In this document: positions 15,084 through 23,315 of the stretch, piece after piece
How the letters are laid out: every line of letters begins with the position of its first letter
Position numbering within the stretch: position 1 is the stretch's first letter
NCBI GenBank assembly: GCA_044227985.1
Contig: JBGAVT010000006.1
Coordinates: forward strand, 1-49,103
DNA length: 49,103 nt
Origin: CAZUNB01 sp044227985
GTDB taxonomy: Bacteria; Patescibacteriota; Saccharimonadia; Saccharimonadales; JAGPDM01
Reading direction: 5' to 3'
The notes under the pieces: model-generated
What the model was told of the DNA's origin: nothing
The model's input: the letters and a program-made list of their open reading frames with translations, nothing else
The model's database searches: none
Translations under genes and position numbers: made by a program

Positions 15084-15770
15084 ATGAATGGAATTCTTTT
15101 ACTTGATAAGCCGATGGGTTGGACCTCGTTTGATGTCGTTAAGAAAACTAAGAATATACTTGGCGGAAAGATAAAAGTTGGCCATGCCGGTACGCTTGAC
15201 CCACTTGCGACAGGTCTTTTAATAGTTCTCGTTGGCAAAGCTACAAAGCAACAAGACCTCTATATGAAACACGATAAAATCTACGAGGTCAGTGGCACGC
15301 TTGGTGCGATTAGCTCAACATTTGATGCGGAAGGTGAGATAACAGAGAGTGACGTTTCCTTGCCAAGTGAAGAGAATCTGAGTCGAGTAATCAATTCGTA
15401 TCTTGGCGATATTGAACAAACACCGCCACAGTATTCTGCTATAAAGGTCGATGGTCAGCGGGCATACAAACTGGCACGAGAGGGCAAAATGATAGAGATG
15501 AAAAAACGCCCAGTCACGATTCATTCGATTGATAACTTTCAATTTGAAGGTAAGATATTTAGTTTTTCCGTCAAAGTTAGTAGCGGCACATATATTAGGA
15601 GTCTGATCCATGATATCGGTCAAGATGTTGGTTGTGGGGCCTACACCAGTCAGCTGCGAAGAACTTCAATCGCCGATTTCTCGGTTGATAAATCATTACC
15701 GAAAGAGCAGTGGAGTGAAGATAGCTTTACTGAGAACATTATTCCGCTTGAAAAGGTCTCCGTATCTTAG
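15084..15770 (+). CDS. truB: tRNA pseudouridine-55 synthase TruB
   Basis: TruB makes pseudouridine 55 in the T-loop of tRNAs. The N-terminal LLLDKPMGWTSFDVV motif and the catalytic GHAGTLDPLATGLL, with its Asp nucleophile, are intact. So are the TPPQYSAIKVDGQRAYKLAREG and SSGTYIRSLIHDIG segments. At 228 residues it lacks the C-terminal PUA domain of longer TruB proteins, as in many compact bacteria. It follows the NrnA-like gene as in the widespread nusA-infB-rbfA-nrnA-truB cluster. Confidence 0.95.
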   Translation: MNGILLLDKPMGWTSFDVVKKTKNILGGKIKVGHAGTLDPLATGLLIVLVGKATKQQDLYMKHDKIYEVSGTLGAISSTFDAEGEITESDVSLPSEENLSRVINSYLGDIEQTPPQYSAIKVDGQRAYKLAREGKMIEMKKRPVTIHSIDNFQFEGKIFSFSVKVSSGTYIRSLIHDIGQDVGCGAYTSQLRRTSIADFSVDKSLPKEQWSEDSFTENIIPLEKVSVS

Positions 15771-15876
15771 TTGCTTTGGTTTTATCACCTTTGTGGGTTC
15801 ATTAATCACAATACCAATATTTGACCAAGTAAATATATATGTTTATGCTTGGCCCACTAGTTTAATGAAGGAATAT

Positions 15877-16434
15877 ATGAATCCAAACGACCCCAAGCAG
15901 CAAGCACCAACCCAGCCAGCACAACCTCCACAGCAAATTGCGCCGCAAGTTCCGCTACAACAACAGACCCAAGCTAGCTATCAACAAACACCCCAGCAGC
16001 CTGCCATGCAGCCGCAACCACTTCAACCTGTGGATGGACAAGCCGTAGCTATTCCGCCAGAAGTTGCAAAGTCAATTTCTTCCGTTGCGATTCTGACAAT
16101 TATCTTAGGGGTAATTAATCTACTCGCAGGAATTGGAGTTCTCATTTTTGCTGGTTTTCAGATAGCGATAGTGCTGGCTCTATTTTTCGGAATTGCAAGT
16201 TTTATTTTTGGTATCCTTATACAAAAAAATAAAAACAATATCGCTAAAACAATGATGAATTACAAAATTCTCAGCGCTGTGGTCGTTGTTACTGTCCTTG
16301 CGCAACTGCTGTCGGGCGGCGGTGCAGCAATACTAATACTATTTGTAGCTTTGTTGATGACGCAATCTGTTCAGAAGATGTTCTTAGCTGGCCTCGTGAC
16401 AACAAAAGTTATCTTCACCGCTAAAGCAAAGTAG
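15877..16434 (+). CDS. Unknown membrane protein with Pro/Gln-rich N-terminus, at the usual ribF position
   Basis: ATG 15877 has an AAGGAA site (15868-15873) 3 nt upstream and gives 185 residues. The open frame upstream would overlap truB and is rejected. Residues 1-55 are Pro/Gln-rich (NPNDPKQQAPTQPAQPP...), like a disordered cytoplasmic tail. Then come about four hydrophobic segments (SISSVAILTIILGVINLLAG, LIFAGFQIAIVLALFFGIAS, ILSAVVVVTVLAQLL, AAILILFVALLMT). No known transporter or enzyme motif is seen. In the canonical gene order ribF (FAD synthesis) stands between truB and rpsO; here this protein takes its place, and no flavin enzyme motif is present. Confidence 0.75.
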   Translation: MNPNDPKQQAPTQPAQPPQQIAPQVPLQQQTQASYQQTPQQPAMQPQPLQPVDGQAVAIPPEVAKSISSVAILTIILGVINLLAGIGVLIFAGFQIAIVLALFFGIASFIFGILIQKNKNNIAKTMMNYKILSAVVVVTVLAQLLSGGGAAILILFVALLMTQSVQKMFLAGLVTTKVIFTAKAK

Positions 16435-16511
16435 TCTTTCGATGGGCATAAACAAAGCTCATATTATAAAATCGTTGACGACCATCTCACAAACTGATAT
16501 GATTGGTCGCA

Positions 16512-16781
16512 ATGTTAGAAAAGACCGCAAAGCAAACTATTATCAAAGACGCTGCTCGTGACAAAGACGACTCTGGTTCACCAGAAGTCCAAGTCAGTAT
16601 TATGAGCGCACGAATCAGTGAACTGACTGAGCACCTGAAGGTTCACAAGAAAGATGACCATAGTCGTCGTGGGCTTTTACAATTAGTTGGTAAACGAAAA
16701 CGACTACTCAAATACCTCAAGCGCGAAAACTATGCAAGTTACGAAGCTCTAATTAAAAAACTAGGTATTCGTAGCAACTAA
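16512..16781 (+). CDS. rpsO: 30S ribosomal protein S15
   Basis: S15 is a primary 16S rRNA binder that starts assembly of the 30S platform. From ATG 16512 the protein has 89 residues, the family norm. It contains the conserved DSGSPEVQVSIMSARISELTEHL helix and the HSRRGLLQLVGKRKRLLKYL loop that contacts rRNA. An upstream TTG at 16503 would add three residues, and neither start has a clear Shine-Dalgarno site. It lies upstream of pnp, the standard arrangement. Confidence 0.96.
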   Translation: MLEKTAKQTIIKDAARDKDDSGSPEVQVSIMSARISELTEHLKVHKKDDHSRRGLLQLVGKRKRLLKYLKRENYASYEALIKKLGIRSN

Positions 16782-16797
16782 GAAGTTCTTTTATTGG

Positions 16798-16921
16798 CTG
16801 CCGGCCTACGTTTATTGCCCGGCGACAGTCAAGAAAAGCACTGCTAAACACGGGGTGGTGCTTGTATATTAAAAAGTGCTGACTTCGGTGCCAAAATTAT
16901 CTCGACTAGTTTTTATAGTCG
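16798..16921 (+). promoter_or_regulatory. Structured rpsO-pnp leader: three candidate hairpins
   Basis: The 195-nt gap before pnp contains three potential stems. GCCGG (16800-16804) pairs with CCGGC (16819-16823). AAGCAC (16836-16841) pairs with GTGCTT (16858-16863). CGACTA (16903-16908) pairs with TAGTCG (16916-16921) around a 7-nt loop. In E. coli the pnp leader is a double-stranded target of RNase III through which PNPase limits its own expression. The stems here suggest similar control, but the sequences are unrelated. The first stem could also act as an rpsO terminator, though no T-run follows. Confidence 0.45.
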
Positions 16922-16976
16922 CGAAAATCTTGTCACTTAGAACGCACTACTAATCGTGTTAAAGAGGAGATAGCTC

Positions 16977-19088
16977 ATGGCTACAATTAACCCATTTGGG
17001 AAAGAAATTATCAACCTAGAGACAGAATTTTGCGGTCGTACGCTAAAATTCGAAATAAACCGACTGGCGTTCCAGAGCTCAGCCGTAACCGTAACGTACG
17101 GAGATACAGTCGTTCAGGGTGTTGCGCTAGCAGCTAATCACGCAAATCCGCACGCAACGTATTTTCCATTAATGATTGATTACGAAGAAAAATTCTATGC
17201 AACTGGCAAAATTAGTGGCAGCCGATTTATCAAGCGCGAAGGTCGCCCAAGTGAACAAGCCGTTCTGACCGCTCGATTAATTGACCGTCCAATCCGACCA
17301 CTATTTCCAAAGGGCTACCAGAATGAAGTTCAAGCATTAGCCCAGGTTCTGAGCGTTGATCCAGAGCTTAAGCCTGACACAATCGCTATGATAGCTGTTT
17401 CAACGGCGATTATGATGACTGGTGCGCCATTTGATGGTCCAGTTGCTGGTGTTCGTGTTGGAAAAGTTGACGGCAAATTAATCGCCTACCCAGACACAAC
17501 CCAGCTTGAAGATAGTGAACTTGATTTGACCGTTGCCGGAACTGCTGATGCCATCATGATGGTTGAAGCTGGCGCTAAAGAAGTCAGTGAATCAGATATG
17601 GTTGATGCACTTCAAATGGCGCATCAAGCGATCCAACCAGCAATTGAATTACAAAATCGGCTAGTTGAGAAGCTTGCTGTTATTAAACAAGAGTTTGAAG
17701 TTGTCGAAGATGATGCTGCGCTAACAGCTGAAATAGAAGCATTTCTCAGCGATAAAATGGGTGATAAACTTCGCAACCCTCAAACTGACCTTCGTGAGCA
17801 AGCTGTTCGTGAGCTCCGAGAGCAAACTGTCGAAAATTTCGTAGAAGATCTAGAAGCTGAAGATGCTCACGATCGTATCAGCCAGGTGAAAGAGATTTAT
17901 GCTCATGCTATGAAGCGTGAGATTCGTCGAGGAATTCTAGAGGATGGTCTCCGTCCAGATAATCGCAAGTCAGATACTCTGCGACCACTGAGCTCTGAAG
18001 TTGGTGTTTTGCCGCGAGCTCATGGCTCGAGCATTTTTACTCGTGGACTTACTCAGTCACTTAACATAACTACATTGGCTTCACTCAGCTATTCTCAGCT
18101 TGTTGATAATATGGAGAGTAATACTACTAAGCGATTCATGCATCATTATAATTTCCCGGCTTGGAGTGTTGGTGAAATTTCACGACCACGAAGTGCCGGT
18201 CGACGTGAAATTGGTCATGGCGCACTCGCTGAACGTGCGCTCGAAGCGGTACTACCTAGCGAAGATGATTTCCCGTATGCGATCCGAAGTGTTAGTGAAA
18301 TTATGAGCTCTGCTGGTTCGACCAGTATGGCTGCGGTCTGTTCTGGGACACTTAGTCTTATGGACGCTGGCGTACCTATTACTAAGCCAGTTAGCGGTAT
18401 CGCGATGGGCCTCATGAGTAGTGATGACAAAAAAGTTATCCTAAGCGACATCATGGATGAAGAAGACTTTGCTGGTGATATGGACTTTAAAGTTGCTGGA
18501 ACCGCTGACGGAATCACAGCACTCCAGATGGATATTAAGGTTAAGGGTGTGAGCCGAGAACTGCTAGAGCAGGCACTCGAACAAGCAAAAGTTGCCCGTC
18601 TAGAAATCCTTAAAAGCATGTTAGCGACACTGGATGCGCCGCGAAAAGAATTATCACAATACGCTCCACGTATCGAAACAATTTCAATTAATCCTGAAAA
18701 AATTGGTGCAATTATTGGTAAGGGTGGAGAAATGATTAAGAAAATTACCCAAGAAACTGGTGCTGAAATAGACATCCAGGATGATGGCACAATTCTTATC
18801 GCTGCTGCTGACCAGTCTTCCCGCGATGATGCTATTAAATGGATTAAAGAGTTAACTATCGAGCCAGAAGTTGGCCAAGTATACGACGGAACAGTTGTTG
18901 CTATCAAAGATTTCGGTGTTTTTGTCGAAATCTTACCAGGCATTGATGGTATGGTTCACATATCAGAAATGGCAGATCAACGAGTTGAACATCCAAGTGA
19001 TATCGTCAAAGTTGGCGATACAGGGCCTGTCAAAGTTATTGAGGTTGACGGCAATGGTCGTATCAAGCTCAGTATGAAACAAGTGTAG
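16977..19088 (+). CDS. pnp: Polyribonucleotide nucleotidyltransferase (PNPase)
   Basis: PNPase degrades RNA 3' to 5' with phosphate and can add tails. The 703 residues hold two RNase PH-like domains joined by a helical linker. The second PH domain has the family segments FTRGLTQSLNITTL, SVGEISRPRSAGRREIGHGALAERAL and AVCSGTLSLMDAGVPI. A KH domain follows (EKIGAIIGKGGEMIKKITQETG), then an S1 domain (VYDGTVVAIKDFGVFVEI). A strong AGAGGAGA site precedes the ATG. It is followed by the RNase J gene, so both central RNA-decay exo- and endonucleases lie together. Confidence 0.97.
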   Translation: MATINPFGKEIINLETEFCGRTLKFEINRLAFQSSAVTVTYGDTVVQGVALAANHANPHATYFPLMIDYEEKFYATGKISGSRFIKREGRPSEQAVLTARLIDRPIRPLFPKGYQNEVQALAQVLSVDPELKPDTIAMIAVSTAIMMTGAPFDGPVAGVRVGKVDGKLIAYPDTTQLEDSELDLTVAGTADAIMMVEAGAKEVSESDMVDALQMAHQAIQPAIELQNRLVEKLAVIKQEFEVVEDDAALTAEIEAFLSDKMGDKLRNPQTDLREQAVRELREQTVENFVEDLEAEDAHDRISQVKEIYAHAMKREIRRGILEDGLRPDNRKSDTLRPLSSEVGVLPRAHGSSIFTRGLTQSLNITTLASLSYSQLVDNMESNTTKRFMHHYNFPAWSVGEISRPRSAGRREIGHGALAERALEAVLPSEDDFPYAIRSVSEIMSSAGSTSMAAVCSGTLSLMDAGVPITKPVSGIAMGLMSSDDKKVILSDIMDEEDFAGDMDFKVAGTADGITALQMDIKVKGVSRELLEQALEQAKVARLEILKSMLATLDAPRKELSQYAPRIETISINPEKIGAIIGKGGEMIKKITQETGAEIDIQDDGTILIAAADQSSRDDAIKWIKELTIEPEVGQVYDGTVVAIKDFGVFVEILPGIDGMVHISEMADQRVEHPSDIVKVGDTGPVKVIEVDGNGRIKLSMKQV

Positions 19089-19257
19089 TATCACCCCTGT
19101 TAGGGTAAAAAAATACTAGACAAACAATAACCTTTTTGCTATATTAGATTTAATTACTGATATCTCTTTGCATACTAATTAGAATATTTTGAAGAGCGAC
19201 TGTATAACATAAAATAATTTGATACTTATATATTATTAACTAAAACAATGAGGAACA

Positions 19258-21270
19258 ATGAGTAACAACAATAGAAATACCAATAACCAAAATCGTTCAG
19301 ATGAGCGTAGCGGCGGTAAACCGTCGAATAATAGGAATAATAATCGTAATAATTCGCAAGGTAGCAGGCCACCGGTTCCTGCTGGCATGAAATCTAATCG
19401 CGGTCAGGCCATTCGTGCTCAGCGTCGTACGATGGAGACTGCCAGTCTTATAACTGAAAAATTCGAAGATGCATCAACAACTAAAATCGTTAATCCAAAA
19501 CCTGATTTGCATGATCATTCGACGAAACTTCGTATCATACCACTTGGTGGTATGGATGGTGGTGGATCAAAGAACATGATCCTAATCGAATATGGTAACG
19601 ATGCAATCATCACCGATGCTGGAATAGACCTTGGTGTTGATTTGCCAGGAGTTAACTATATGATTCCTGATGTCAGTTATCTTGAACGTGTTAAGCGAAA
19701 TATTCGTGGCTACGTCATCACACACGGGCACCTTGATCACATTGGTGCGCTGCCATATATCGTACCGAAATATCCCGCACCAATTTACGGTAGCCAATTT
19801 ACCATGGGTATGGTCGAACAAATTTTTGGTAATAATGAGAAAACACCAGAAGACTTTGAAATCCGAAGCGTAGTAATGAACCAAGACAATCACGAACGGC
19901 TAAAGCTTGGTCCGTTTACGATCGAGTTAGTTCGTGTGACTCACTCGATCCCAGATTCGACTATGATTGTTATCGATACACCAGTTGGCCGAGTGATTAA
20001 CACTGGCGACTTTAAGATTGACCCAGAGCCACTGGACCACAAACCAACCGATATCGAACGTCTTATGGAACTTGGTGAAGAGGGTGTTCACGTTCTTTTG
20101 AGCGAAAGTACGACCACCGAACGACCAGGCCGAACCATGACTGAGCACAATCTGCAGGCTAGTTTTATGGAGCGCATGAAAGCAGCGCCAGGTCGTGTCT
20201 TCGTGGCAACCTTCTCGACTAATATGAACCGAATCCAAATGCTAGTAACTTCAGCATCCGACAATGGCCGAAAAGTGGCTTTCGACGGACGATCAATGAT
20301 ATCGACACTTGAAACCGCCGTACGACTTGGTTTTATTAAGATTCCAAAGGGTACTTTAATTCCAATGGCGCAGGTCAACAAAATGGCTGACGACAAAGTC
20401 GTTGTTGTCTGCACGGGCTCTCAAGGTGAGATGAACTCAGCACTTGATCGTATGAGCAAGGGCGAGCACAAGTTCGTAAAACTAAAAGCTCAAGATAGCG
20501 TCATCCTTAGCTCAACACCAATCCCAGAATCTGGTAACGATGCATCAGTTGGAGATATGGTTGATAATCTGATGCGACAAGATGTGCATGTTTTCCGACA
20601 TGAGACTCATGAGATTGATGGTAGTGGTCCATTGCATGTTTCTGGGCACGCCAGTATGGATGAGTTCGGTGATTTAATTGCTATGCTCAAGCCAAAGTTC
20701 TTTGTTCCAATCTATGGTCCGTATCGTTCAAAGCGACGTCATATTGATATTGCTGCTCAAAATGGCATCGATCGTAGAAACACGCTGAACGCCGAGAATG
20801 GTGACGTCATTGAAGTTAGCAGTGAGCGAATGTATCTTAACGGCCACGTTGAAAATGGTTCGGTCCTAGTTGACCAAACTGGCTCAATCGTGCCAAATGT
20901 TGTCGTCAAAGACCGATTGGTTATGGCCGAAGATGGTATCGTAACAGTAATTCTAACTGTCCAACGTGGTAATGGCAGACTATTAACTAGTCCAGATATT
21001 ATTACTCGCGGATTTATTTACATGCGCGAGAACGAAGAGCTTATGAACGGAATTCGCGCTGAACTGAAGCGAGCAGCCGCTCAACGCTTCCAGCGTGTCG
21101 AACTTGATCGTTTTAAAGCTGAACTCAAAGATCATATTACGCATTATCTGTATGAACATACTAATCGTTCACCTGTAGTGATTCCGGTTGTTAATGTGTT
21201 GAATAGTCTTAGTGATCTGAATAAGAACCTCCAAGACAATAAGCCACAGCTCGATACTTCTCACGACTAA
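19258..21270 (+). CDS. rnj: Ribonuclease J with Asn/Arg-rich N-terminal extension
   Basis: RNase J is a metallo-beta-lactamase/beta-CASP nuclease with 5'-3' exo- and endonuclease activity. It stands in for RNase E in many bacteria. The zinc-binding motif THGHLDH gives H156, H158, D160 and H161. Further ligands follow (VTHSIPDS, INTGDFKID), as does the HVSGHASMDE motif near the C-terminus. The first 80 residues are an Asn/Arg/Ser-rich, surely disordered tail (NNNRNTNNQNRSDERSG...) not found in the 555-residue B. subtilis RNase J1. Such tails can bind RNA or partner proteins. An ATGAGGA site precedes the ATG. The 169-nt gap after pnp shows no clear promoter or terminator. Confidence 0.94.
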   Translation: MSNNNRNTNNQNRSDERSGGKPSNNRNNNRNNSQGSRPPVPAGMKSNRGQAIRAQRRTMETASLITEKFEDASTTKIVNPKPDLHDHSTKLRIIPLGGMDGGGSKNMILIEYGNDAIITDAGIDLGVDLPGVNYMIPDVSYLERVKRNIRGYVITHGHLDHIGALPYIVPKYPAPIYGSQFTMGMVEQIFGNNEKTPEDFEIRSVVMNQDNHERLKLGPFTIELVRVTHSIPDSTMIVIDTPVGRVINTGDFKIDPEPLDHKPTDIERLMELGEEGVHVLLSESTTTERPGRTMTEHNLQASFMERMKAAPGRVFVATFSTNMNRIQMLVTSASDNGRKVAFDGRSMISTLETAVRLGFIKIPKGTLIPMAQVNKMADDKVVVVCTGSQGEMNSALDRMSKGEHKFVKLKAQDSVILSSTPIPESGNDASVGDMVDNLMRQDVHVFRHETHEIDGSGPLHVSGHASMDEFGDLIAMLKPKFFVPIYGPYRSKRRHIDIAAQNGIDRRNTLNAENGDVIEVSSERMYLNGHVENGSVLVDQTGSIVPNVVVKDRLVMAEDGIVTVILTVQRGNGRLLTSPDIITRGFIYMRENEELMNGIRAELKRAAAQRFQRVELDRFKAELKDHITHYLYEHTNRSPVVIPVVNVLNSLSDLNKNLQDNKPQLDTSHD

Positions 21271-21580
21271 TGTAGTCGAGTGTCGCAAGCTCCTGGGCTT
21301 ATCATTACTCTTCATGAACTCACTGTCATTACTTACAATCGCCTGCGGAACTCCTCAATGATTAGCTGCATAAGAGGCTAATCACTTCGTCAAACAGTCC
21401 TCGACTGGACAGATTGTAATAATAACACTCGTTCTTCAAAAGCTCCTCCTTTTCGCCCAGACCCACCTCAGAAAAGCTTACAGAAATATTCGACGGCTAG
21501 AAAAGCTTATGCTACTGTAATTGTGAATACAAGAGAGTGGAAAGAACGCATATAAAAACCAGAGGAGGGTAGTCATTACT
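21271..21580 (+). other. 310-nt gap between rnj and the surface protein gene
   Basis: No complete gene is visible. On the minus strand an open stretch of about 45 codons (from roughly 21505 down to 21370, including NECYYYNLSSRGLFDEV) has a coding-like composition but no start context. It may be a remnant or chance. Near the right end, AGAGGAGGG at about 21561 lies about 12 nt before the ATG 21581 and is a strong ribosome site. A TGC-TACTGT-like extended -10 occurs near 21510. No terminator is convincing. Confidence 0.35.
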
Positions 21581-23239
21581 ATGATTACAGCAAATAAGTG
21601 CTCAAAGCTTATTACCAATCTAACCAAACTAATACAAGCTAGCATTCTTGTTGTAACAGTAGTCATTGCCTTGTTACTTATTACTATGCCGGCTATGGCA
21701 GAAGGTGGGTATACCTGGACGGAGCGTACTAATGCAGATGCTAGCCCAGGTTTCTGGTTAGACGTTGCTTCTAGTGCTGATGGAACTAAGTTGGCTGCTG
21801 CTGCATATTCTGATGGTCCTATTTCTACCTCCACCGACTCCGGCGCCACTTGGACCAAGCAAACAGCCGCAGGTTTGAGATATTGGAATTCAATCACCTC
21901 CAGTGCTGACGGTACCAACTTGGCAGCGACGGTAATTGATGGCTACATCTACACCTCCACCGACTCCGGCGCCACCTGGACCGAGCGAACTAATGCTGGC
22001 TCTCGAAGGTGGCAATCCATCTCATCCAGCGCTGACGGCACTAAACTAGTAGCTATAAGCAATGGTGTATTTTTCGGTGGCTCAATCTACACCTCCACCG
22101 ACTCCGGCGCCACCTGGACCAAGCAAACAGCCGCAGGTAACCGATTATGGCAATCTGTAGCCTCTAGTAGTGATGGTGTAAAATTAGTAGCTGGCGATGA
22201 TTCCGGCTCAATCTACACCTCCACCGACTCCGGCGCCACCTGGACCGAGCAGACAGGCCCTGGCCAACCAACCTCGATATCCATCACTTCTAGTGCAGAT
22301 GGCACAAAGCTTGCGACTTTTGAACGTGGTGGCTCAATCTACACCTCCACCGACTCCGGCGCCACCTGGACCGAGCAGTTAGCTGCAGGCTCAAGATACT
22401 GGAATTCTATAACCTCCAGCGCCGACGGCACTAAACTAGCGGCAGTAGTAGCAGAATCAAACTCTTATGGAGCGTTTACACCGGGCTACATCTACACCTC
22501 CACCGACTCCGGCGGCACCTGGATACAGCAAACCAGCTCCGGTAGCCGAAACTGGTGGTCAATCACATCCAGCGCCGATGGCACCAAACTGGCAGCAGCA
22601 GATTCCGGTGGCACCATCCACACCTCCACTTTTACTTCACCCCCAACCCAGACCACCTTCCCAAACTCCACCAACTTCAATAACATCACCCTAACTACCC
22701 CAGTTAACACTACTTTGACTTGTAACTCCGCTAATACTGAAACCGAACTAACTACCCAAGATGGTGACTATCAATACCCACTCGGCCTAGTAGATTTCTG
22801 CCTGACTGTGCCGACAAGCTCCACCCAAGATATAACTCTAACTTTCGAAACTGAACTCACTCCGAGTGACGTAGTCGCCCGTAAGTACAACAGCATTACT
22901 AAACAATACGGAAACGTCATAGATGCCATTATTATCGAAGACATCACAGATGGTAAACATGTTCTTATCCTTAGCTACCAAATAACAGACGGTGGAGTCC
23001 TCGACGAAGATGGCATAGCTAATGGAGAGGTACTTGATCCGGTAGGGTTAGCAGTAAGCAACGACAATGTAATAACTGCTAATAGTATAGTCTCTAGCAC
23101 CTCAACTAATGGCTCAACACTTGCTAAGACGGGTGAGAACATCACTATCCAATTCATCGTAGCTATCTCAATATTTAGCGGTGGTTTTGGGTTATCACTC
23201 GATGCTGTTCGACGGCTAAAAACAGCTAAAGTTTCGTAA
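21581..23239 (+). CDS. Secreted Asp-box (BNR-like) beta-propeller surface protein with LAKTG anchor
   Basis: The protein has 552 residues. Residues 1-42 form a signal peptide ending AMA before EGG. Residues 43-355 hold seven repeat units, each of the kind YTSTDSGATWTEQ...W.SITSSADGTKLAA. STDSGATW matches the Asp-box (SxDxGxTW) of sialidases and BNR proteins, and the count fits a seven-bladed beta-propeller closed by its ends. A Thr-rich domain of about 150 residues follows. The C-terminus has LAKTG (from residue 514), a hydrophobic stretch and a basic tail (RRLKTAKVS), the layout of a sortase signal. The usual motif is LPxTG, so this is a variant. A glycosidase active site is not visible; binding or adhesion is the safer inference. 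Its GC-rich repeats differ from the surroundings. Confidence 0.8.
   Translation: MITANKCSKLITNLTKLIQASILVVTVVIALLLITMPAMAEGGYTWTERTNADASPGFWLDVASSADGTKLAAAAYSDGPISTSTDSGATWTKQTAAGLRYWNSITSSADGTNLAATVIDGYIYTSTDSGATWTERTNAGSRRWQSISSSADGTKLVAISNGVFFGGSIYTSTDSGATWTKQTAAGNRLWQSVASSSDGVKLVAGDDSGSIYTSTDSGATWTEQTGPGQPTSISITSSADGTKLATFERGGSIYTSTDSGATWTEQLAAGSRYWNSITSSADGTKLAAVVAESNSYGAFTPGYIYTSTDSGGTWIQQTSSGSRNWWSITSSADGTKLAAADSGGTIHTSTFTSPPTQTTFPNSTNFNNITLTTPVNTTLTCNSANTETELTTQDGDYQYPLGLVDFCLTVPTSSTQDITLTFETELTPSDVVARKYNSITKQYGNVIDAIIIEDITDGKHVLILSYQITDGGVLDEDGIANGEVLDPVGLAVSNDNVITANSIVSSTSTNGSTLAKTGENITIQFIVAISIFSGGFGLSLDAVRRLKTAKVS
21827..22525 (+). repeat. Six near-identical Asp-box coding repeats of 30 bp
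   Basis: Copies of a C-rich core (ACCTCCACCGACTCCGGCGC plus CAC(C/T)TGGACC) lie at 21827-21856, 21953-21982, 22091-22120, 22217-22246, 22343-22372 and 22496-22525. The first five differ by at most one base, and the sixth has several changes. Spacing is 126, 138, 126, 126 and 153 bp, always a multiple of three. The core uses rare GC-rich codons, unlike the sequence between copies. Such identity at silent sites suggests recent duplication or gene conversion. Confidence 0.9.
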
Positions 23240-23297
23240 CTTGTCCCTTAGTAAGACTGAATTACACCTCGAGGATGCATAAATAGCATGACCCGAG

Positions 23298-23303
23298 TAT
23301 ACT
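23298..23303 (+). promoter_or_regulatory. -10 box before ftsK
   Basis: TATACT ends 13 nt before the ftsK ATG (23316), leaving a predicted leader of about 6 nt. There is no Shine-Dalgarno site and no clear -35. Confidence 0.4.
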
Positions 23304-23315
23304 AGAGCATAGGTT

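Noticed and set aside
21827..22525. Regularly spaced 30-bp repeats as a possible CRISPR array
   Set aside because: The repeats are in frame within an ORF and encode Asp-boxes; the spacing (126-153 bp) is too wide for spacers.
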